Source: Streptosporangiaceae bacterium (GTDB taxonomy: Bacteria; Actinomycetota; Actinomycetes; Streptosporangiales; Streptosporangiaceae). Taken from it: a DNA stretch of 9,714 nucleotides. The DNA is taken from positions 1 to 9,714 of the forward strand of contig JASIBM010000095.1 in NCBI GenBank assembly GCA_030045175.1. Direction: 5' to 3'. The notes under the pieces are model-generated. The model searched no databases. It worked only from the letters and a program-made list of their open reading frames with translations, and had not been told where the DNA came from. Of the stretch, positions 5,499 through 9,714 are shown one piece after another; positions within the stretch are counted from its first letter, which is position 1; every line of letters starts with the position of its first letter. The translations under genes and the position numbers were made by a program.

Positions 5499-5990
5499 AT
5501 GACTGTTGACCAGGCGGCTTACGCCATACCAGTGCGGCTGGACATCGATGCTCATGCCGCCGACTTCTCCCGCGCGATGGCGCACCTGGACAAGGCGGCG
5601 ACCAAGGAACTGGACCGCGCAGGCATCGATCCGCTGTTGCGCGAGCTGATCCGCATCCGCGCTTCGCAGCTCAACGGCTGCGCGTACTGCATCGACATGC
5701 ACACCAAGGACGCGCGGGCAGCCGGGGAGAGCGAGCAGCGGATCTACGCGCTGCCAGCGTGGCAGGAGACGCCGTTCTTCACCGATCGAGAGCGCGCGGC
5801 CCTGGCACTGACCGAGTCGATCACCCTTGCGGCGCAGACCCACGTGCCTGCCGAGGACTTCGATCGGGCCGCGGCCGTCTTCAGCGCGGCCGAGCTCGGC
5901 GCGCTCGTCAGCCTGATCGTCACGATCAACGCGTGGAATGCGATCGGCGTCAGCACCCGCGCCTGGCTGCCAGGCTCGTACCAGCCATGA
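5499..5990 (+). CDS. AhpD/carboxymuconolactone decarboxylase-family protein
   Basis: This 163-residue protein begins at an ATG with a strong AGGAGG site about 8 nt upstream. Residues about 45-100 hold the alkylhydroperoxidase AhpD core. It reads LLRELIRIRASQLNG, then CAYC (Cys61, Cys64), then IDMH (His68). Glu49, the CxxC pair and His68 match the E/CxxC/H proton-relay and redox site of AhpD-like peroxidases. True gamma-carboxymuconolactone decarboxylases lack CxxC, so a thiol redox or peroxidase role is more likely than aromatic catabolism. The protein is cytoplasmic, with no signal peptide. It is divergent from the MocR regulator across 73 bp and is probably its target. It converges on the small membrane protein gene at 6022. 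The physiological substrate is unknown. Confidence 0.9.
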   Translation: MTVDQAAYAIPVRLDIDAHAADFSRAMAHLDKAATKELDRAGIDPLLRELIRIRASQLNGCAYCIDMHTKDARAAGESEQRIYALPAWQETPFFTDRERAALALTESITLAAQTHVPAEDFDRAAAVFSAAELGALVSLIVTINAWNAIGVSTRAWLPGSYQP

Positions 5991-6021
5991 CCGCCGCAGC
6001 CGCGGGCCAGCCTAGACGCGT

Positions 6022-6225
6022 CTACTCTGGCGAGGCCGCCTGAGCCTCATCTGGCGCTTCGGCTGCTGGGGCGATCTTGTCCAGCCAGCAGATCGGGCAC
6101 AGCATGTGCGCCTGGCTGTGCTTGCCCTGCTGGTGCTGCCAGGCAAAGTATGCGGCGCCGCCCGCGAGGACCAGCTCCAGGCCACCGCCGGCCGGGAGCC
6201 CGAGCCTAATTATCCGCCGGAGCAT
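6022..6225 (-). CDS. Small single-span membrane protein with CPIC motif
   Basis: This is a 67-residue protein from the ATG at 6225; an in-frame ATG at 6240 would add five residues. The inner start is preferred because AGGTGAG lies directly before it. Residues about 8-29 (glycine-rich, then VLAGGAAYFAW) form one transmembrane segment after a basic N-terminus. HMLCPICW (40-47) follows on the far side, with a single CxxC pair, and an acidic alanine-rich tail ends the protein. A lone CPIC could bind metal as half of a dimeric site or act in thiol chemistry. I recognise no named family. It lies 47 bp after the lipoprotein gene on the same strand, so it is probably the last gene of the export operon. 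Confidence 0.72.
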   Translation of the reverse strand: MLRRIIRLGLPAGGGLELVLAGGAAYFAWQHQQGKHSQAHMLCPICWLDKIAPAAEAPDEAQAASPE

Positions 6226-6272
6226 CGGCTCACCTGCCATCCGCTATTCGCTGCCAGTCCCGTGGGTGCCTT

Positions 6273-7364
6273 CTAGTAAACCGGCATCTGACAGCCTGCG
6301 TCTACTCGACCGGCGTCGGCTAAGCTCGCTGACCCGGGACGCGGCCGCGCTCGGCTGGGCGCGCGGCCGCCGATGATGATGCGATGCCGGCCATGTGGTC
6401 CGGGCACGCTGGGCGTAGCCGACACGATGCGCAGCAGCTCGGGAAGCTTGCGCAGCTCCCTGGCGAATGCTGCCTTGTACCGCTGGACGGCGACGTTGAG
6501 CGCCTGCTGGTTGGCGCTGACGAACTGCTGCTCGTAGCTCGCCTGGGCGGCGAAGTAGATGCCGCCCAGGTCAGAGCTCAGCGTGCACCGGGCATCGGTC
6601 GCCGCCATCGCGATCTGCGCTTTGGTCTGCGCGGCGGTCGGAGTCGACGGCCCGCCAGCACCAAATGGTCCCCGAAGTCCAAGAGCGTCCAGCTCGTTGA
6701 GCGCGAAGGAGTCCGCGTCCGAGGTGGTGTACCCGTTCCTGGCCATGCACTTTGACCATACGGTCGTGGCCTTCTTGAAGTCCGGGTCGCCGATCACGTC
6801 GGTGCTGATGTCGTTGTTCATCGCCTCGATCCCGGCCAGCGCCCCGGCGAACATCGCGTCGTTGAAGTCCGACACGATGTTGACGCACTTGCCCTCCGCG
6901 ATCTGAGCCCCGGTCGGCAAGCTGCTGCCACCCGACCCGCCGGGCGGCGCGATGAACTGCCCGCCAGGGCCGCCGGTCGGCGCGAGGAAGCCGTACTGCT
7001 CGGCCACGGAAAGCCCGATGTATCCCCATGGCCCGTAAGGCTGAGCGAACCCGAGGCCGCGGTTCGCGCGGAAGCCGAATCCCGCGCTGCTCGCGTACTG
7101 GCTGTAGCCGGCCGCGTCCATGCACGCGGTGCCGAGGGCCTGGTAGGTGTCGCCGAGCGCCAGCCCGTCGGAGGAGCTCGCGCCGATGTCGGCGTAGGGC
7201 GTGAACGCCTCGCTCGCCAGCGCGGCGCCCTCCGATGCCGGTGCCGCCGGCCTGCCGATCGCGGGCACGGTGACGCTGACATCCGGTCCCTTGGGCGGCG
7301 CGGCAGTGCACCCGGCAACGGCCGCGCAGCAGGCCAGGATCCACAGGCCAGTGCGGATGCGCAT
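6273..7364 (-). CDS. Lipoprotein of the MacB-type operon, unknown function
   Basis: The protein has 363 residues from the ATG at 7364, which follows AAGGAAG by 7 nt. A GTG at 7394 that overlaps the permease stop is also in frame but would put ten polar residues before the signal peptide. The start is a lipoprotein signal: basic MRIR, a hydrophobic stretch, then the lipobox VAGC with Cys19 as the lipidated residue. The mature part has a Pro/Gly-rich low-complexity stretch at about 135-155. It also has two CM-x-x-x-GY-like elements (CMDAAGY, CMARNGY), each spaced from further cysteines. The C-terminus is basic (RHRIIIGG onward). I recognise this only as an actinobacterial lipoprotein type. It is likely anchored outside the membrane and, being 26 bp behind the permease gene, probably works with the transporter as a surface-exposed partner. 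Confidence 0.82.
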   Translation of the reverse strand: MRIRTGLWILACCAAVAGCTAAPPKGPDVSVTVPAIGRPAAPASEGAALASEAFTPYADIGASSSDGLALGDTYQALGTACMDAAGYSQYASSAGFGFRANRGLGFAQPYGPWGYIGLSVAEQYGFLAPTGGPGGQFIAPPGGSGGSSLPTGAQIAEGKCVNIVSDFNDAMFAGALAGIEAMNNDISTDVIGDPDFKKATTVWSKCMARNGYTTSDADSFALNELDALGLRGPFGAGGPSTPTAAQTKAQIAMAATDARCTLSSDLGGIYFAAQASYEQQFVSANQQALNVAVQRYKAAFARELRKLPELLRIVSATPSVPGPHGRHRIIIGGRAPSRARPRPGSASLADAGRVDAGCQMPVY

Positions 7365-7390
7365 GTGGTTACTTCCTTTCGAGCGTTCGC

Positions 7391-8662
7391 TCACCCGTGC
7401 CGCAGCGCCGCGAGCGGGCTGGTCCTGGCCGCGCGCAGCGCGGGATAGGCACCCGCAAGCAGGCCGACGACGCTGCCGATCAGCGGAGCTGGCAGAGTGT
7501 AGGCCGGGTTCAGTATCGCGGTCCAGTCCTTGGCCGCGGCGAAGATGACCACGATTGCGACGGCCAGGCAGGTGCCGATCAGCCCGCCGAGCGTGCCGAG
7601 TGTCACCGACTCGGCGAGGAACTGCGCGGCTATGTGCCGTGGCCGGGCGCCCACGGCGCGGCGCAGGCCGATCTCCTCGGTGCGCTCGAGCACGGCGACC
7701 AGCGTCGTGTTCGCGATGCCGACCGTGCCGATGAGCAGGCTGATCAGCGCGAGGATAAGGAACAGGCCCTCCAGGTCGCCGCTCACCTCGCTCTGCAGGT
7801 TCTGCGGGTTGGGCGGGTGCGTCACGATCAGCCGGCTCGGATCTGTCGGCAGCTCGGCTGCGGCGATCTGCGCCGCTACGGCCTGCGCGGCCCCGATCCT
7901 GGTCGCGATGACCATCTGGGCCTCTTCCTCACCCCCGATGCCTGGCGCCGGGTTGCCGTAGTCGGCCAGGGCCGTGTTCTCCGGGATCAGCATCGCGCTC
8001 TCGTCGCTCACCACGCGCTGCGCGGAGCTGTAGACGCCGGTGACCGTGTACGCGATGCCGTCGACGAAGACGGCGGGATGGCTGGGCAGGCGGGCAGGCG
8101 AGATGCCGAGCGCGGCGGCAGTCGTGGTGTCGATCATCGCCACGTGCTGGCCAGTGTCGTTCTCATAAGCGCTCAGCGGCGAGCCAGCGACCATCGACAG
8201 CCCCATCGCCCGCACCGCGCCGGGCGAGGCAGCCAGCAGGTTCACCGTCTGCGAGGACGCCGCGGACAGCGCGAGCGAGCCGGTGAACTCGGCGTTTTCT
8301 GGGAGCGAGACCGGCCACCAGACGCCCGCGGCGACCACGCCGTTGATGCGGGCGGCGATCGCGTCGGCGTCAGAAGGGAAGCCGATGGCTGGATTGGTGC
8401 CTGGTGCGGCGACGTTGTTGACCGGGCCGTTGTCTTCCACCGTCACCGTGGTGTCCTCGAGGACAGAGAACTGGCGCGAGATCTGGCCTGCCCCGGTAGC
8501 CGTCAGGCCGAGCACGGCAACGAACGCGCCGACGCCCAGGATCGTGCCGAGCATGGTCAGCACCGTACGGCCCGGCCGCTGGACGATGCCGGCGATCGCC
8601 TCGGCGGCCGCGTCGGCCGCGGTCAGCCGCGGTGCCGGCAGGCCGGTCGCCGTGCTACGCAT
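7391..8662 (-). CDS. MacB/FtsX-type ABC transporter permease
   Basis: The permease has 423 residues from the ATG at 8662, which overlaps the end of the ATPase gene by 8 bp. An upstream in-frame start (8743) lies inside the ATPase gene and adds a non-conserved stretch, so it was not used. One N-terminal transmembrane segment (about 33-58, VLTMLGTILGVGAFVAVLG) is followed by an extracytoplasmic MacB-like core domain of about 210 residues. Three C-terminal segments then form the FtsX domain: FLILALISLLIGTVGIANT, TLGGLIGTCLAVAIVVIF, and IGSVVGLLAGAYPALRAAR. The loop ERTEEIGLRRAVGA between the first two is the conserved coupling region of this family. This architecture belongs to mechanotransmission-type ABC systems that move peptides, lipids or lipoproteins on the outer face. 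The cargo is unknown. TGA overlaps the alternative lipoprotein GTG. Confidence 0.93.
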   Translation of the reverse strand: MRSTATGLPAPRLTAADAAAEAIAGIVQRPGRTVLTMLGTILGVGAFVAVLGLTATGAGQISRQFSVLEDTTVTVEDNGPVNNVAAPGTNPAIGFPSDADAIAARINGVVAAGVWWPVSLPENAEFTGSLALSAASSQTVNLLAASPGAVRAMGLSMVAGSPLSAYENDTGQHVAMIDTTTAAALGISPARLPSHPAVFVDGIAYTVTGVYSSAQRVVSDESAMLIPENTALADYGNPAPGIGGEEEAQMVIATRIGAAQAVAAQIAAAELPTDPSRLIVTHPPNPQNLQSEVSGDLEGLFLILALISLLIGTVGIANTTLVAVLERTEEIGLRRAVGARPRHIAAQFLAESVTLGTLGGLIGTCLAVAIVVIFAAAKDWTAILNPAYTLPAPLIGSVVGLLAGAYPALRAARTSPLAALRHG

Positions 8663-9347
8663 CTGCGGTCCCGATCCGCTCGGACAACATCCCATCGCTG
8701 ATCGCGACCGCGCGGTGGGCGTGCGCGGCCACCCCCGCGTCATGCGTGATCACCACGACCGTGAAGCCATCGGAGTTCAGCTGGTCGAGCAGTTCCATGA
8801 GCGCGGCCGCGTTTGCCGAGTCCAGGTTCCCTGTCGGCTCGTCGCATAGCAGCAGGCTCGGCCGGTTCACCAGCGCACGGGCGATCGCGACCCGCTGGCG
8901 CTCGCCTCCCGACAGCGTGGTCGGCAGCGCGTCCAGCCGGTGCCTGAGCCCCACCGCGTGCAGCGCGCCGGTCGCCGCGGCCAGCCGGTCACCGCGAGGC
9001 GTGGAGTTGTAAAGCTCGGCGAGCATCACGTTCTCCAGCGCCGTGCGGTAGGACAGCAGGTGAAATGCCTGGAACACGAACCCGATCCGCCTGCCGCGCA
9101 GCGCCGACCTGTCCTTGTCGTCCAGGGCGGAGGTATCCAGGCCATCCAGGAGGTAGCTGCCAGCCGTCGGCGTGTCGAGCAGGCCGAGCAGGTGCAGCAG
9201 CGTCGACTTGCCTGAGCCGGACGGTCCCATCACAGCGACGTAGTCGCCCGCCTCGATCACCAGGTCGGCCGGGCGCAGCGCCGGCACCGGGGGCGGGCCG
9301 GGGTAGGTGCGGGCCAGGCCCCGCAATTCGATCACTGGAGCGGGCAT
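8655..9347 (-). CDS. MacB/LolD-type ABC transporter ATP-binding protein
   Basis: This 230-residue protein is the normal length for a LolD/MacB nucleotide-binding subunit. All motifs are intact: Walker A GPSGSGKST (about 42-50), Q-loop FVFQAFHLL, signature LSGGERQR (about 144-151), Walker B LLLCDEPTGNLD (about 165-176), and the switch His in VITHD. The ERQR signature and EPTGNLD are typical of the LolD/MacB/FtsE group. Its ATG shares one base with the stop of the adaptor gene (TGATG), and its TAG lies inside the first codons of the permease gene. Translation of all three is therefore probably coupled. It would form a dimer driving the permease encoded next. Confidence 0.96.
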   Translation of the reverse strand: MPAPVIELRGLARTYPGPPPVPALRPADLVIEAGDYVAVMGPSGSGKSTLLHLLGLLDTPTAGSYLLDGLDTSALDDKDRSALRGRRIGFVFQAFHLLSYRTALENVMLAELYNSTPRGDRLAAATGALHAVGLRHRLDALPTTLSGGERQRVAIARALVNRPSLLLCDEPTGNLDSANAAALMELLDQLNSDGFTVVVITHDAGVAAHAHRAVAISDGMLSERIGTADA

Positions 9348-9714
9348 CAGCCGCTCACCACGACGCGGTCCCCGGCTGCGAGCGCACTGGGATCGGCGGG
9401 CGTGACCTGGACGTAGCCGTTCTCGGAAATGCCCGGAGTCACCGTGACCTCGGCCTGCTTCCCGCGCGCGCCGACCACCGTGACGTAACTCTTGCCGGAC
9501 GCGTTGGTCACGATCGCGGCGACAGGCACCGAGAGCACGGGGCCCTCGGTCTGCCCGGTCTGCACGGTGACCAGCACGTTCTCGCCATTGAGCACCGCCG
9601 CCAGCGGCCTGGACGGCTGCACGGTCACCGGGATGAAAGGGATGGCGCCGGAACTGCCGCCGGCCGCGCCGGCGGACCCGCCAGAACTTGAGCCCGCCGA
9701 CGTGGAGCCCGCGG
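9347..9714 (-). CDS. HlyD/MacA-like adaptor subunit, C-terminal part (runs off right edge)
   Basis: The minus-strand frame is open from the right edge to the TGA at 9349-9347, and 121 residues are visible. It starts in a Gly/Ser/Ala-rich flexible stretch. The membrane-proximal beta domain of adaptor proteins follows, with IPFIPVTVQPSRPLAAV, LVTVQTGQTEGPVLSVPVAAI, VTVVGARGKQAEVTVTPGI and GYVQVTPADPSALAAGDRVVVSG. VLSVPVAAI and the closing GDRVVV are typical of MacA/HlyD-type and actinobacterial peptidoglycan-binding adaptor proteins in MacB operons. A GTG at 9628 is only internal: the coding frame clearly continues upstream of it. The N-terminal membrane anchor and hairpin are outside the window. 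Confidence 0.85.
   Translation of the reverse strand, partial: AGSTSAGSSSGGSAGAAGGSSGAIPFIPVTVQPSRPLAAVLNGENVLVTVQTGQTEGPVLSVPVAAIVTNASGKSYVTVVGARGKQAEVTVTPGISENGYVQVTPADPSALAAGDRVVVSG

Noticed and set aside
7364..7394. Longer lipoprotein start at GTG 7394
   Set aside because: The ATG at 7364 has a good ribosome site and directly begins a classical lipoprotein signal peptide.
7397..8701. 434-residue open frame on the plus strand
   Set aside because: It is the antisense shadow of the MacB-type permease: Arg/Gly/Asp-rich with no recognisable domain, while the minus frame has clear FtsX features.

Overview
The window is very G+C-rich, favours G/C at third codon positions, uses GTG and perhaps leaderless starts, and encodes families typical of actinomycetes: a LanKC/LanL-type lanthipeptide synthetase, a MocR regulator, and a MacB-like ABC operon with a lipoprotein. 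It is most likely a chromosomal piece of a filamentous or soil actinobacterium. The genus cannot be read from the sequence. No rRNA, tRNA, CRISPR array or insertion sequence was seen.

Left block (1-3907): a probable ribosomally made peptide (RiPP) locus. The start of an NYN-domain nuclease-like gene runs off the left edge (minus strand, from base 40). A 59-residue lanthipeptide precursor gene (465-286, minus) stands head to head with a three-domain lanthionine synthetase (591-3182, plus). The synthetase has an N-terminal phospho-Ser/Thr lyase, a kinase and a LanC cyclase. The cyclase keeps the His, Trp-Cys and Cys-Cys-Gly motifs of an active zinc site, which makes it class IV (LanL) rather than class III. 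The second zinc motif is Cys-Cys-Gly instead of the usual Cys-His-Gly. The precursor has four cysteines and several Ser/Thr in its C-terminal half, including two Thr-x-x-Cys pairs. The short region between the two genes holds a TTGACA-type promoter for the precursor, with an inverted repeat in its spacer. Tail to tail with the synthetase, overlapping by 4 bp, is a gene for an unnamed 242-residue protein with a Cys/His/Asp pattern like papain-fold or C39-like peptidases. It is a candidate, unproven, processing enzyme.

Middle block (4025-5990): a MocR-type (GntR helix-turn-helix plus aminotransferase-like) regulator is divergent from an AhpD/carboxymuconolactone decarboxylase-family protein with a CxxC redox motif. 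The 73-bp gap carries an AAAGTGG box of the kind reported for PdxR-like MocR regulators. It overlaps the likely start point of the regulator transcript.

Right block (6022-9714, all minus): a tightly packed export operon reads right to left. It encodes an HlyD/MacA-like adaptor (partial, off the right edge), a MacB/LolD-type ATPase, a MacB/FtsX-type permease, a lipoprotein, and a small single-span membrane protein with a CPIC motif. Genes overlap or nearly touch, so they are probably co-transcribed. Whether this exporter serves the lanthipeptide cannot be decided from the window, since the MocR block lies between them.
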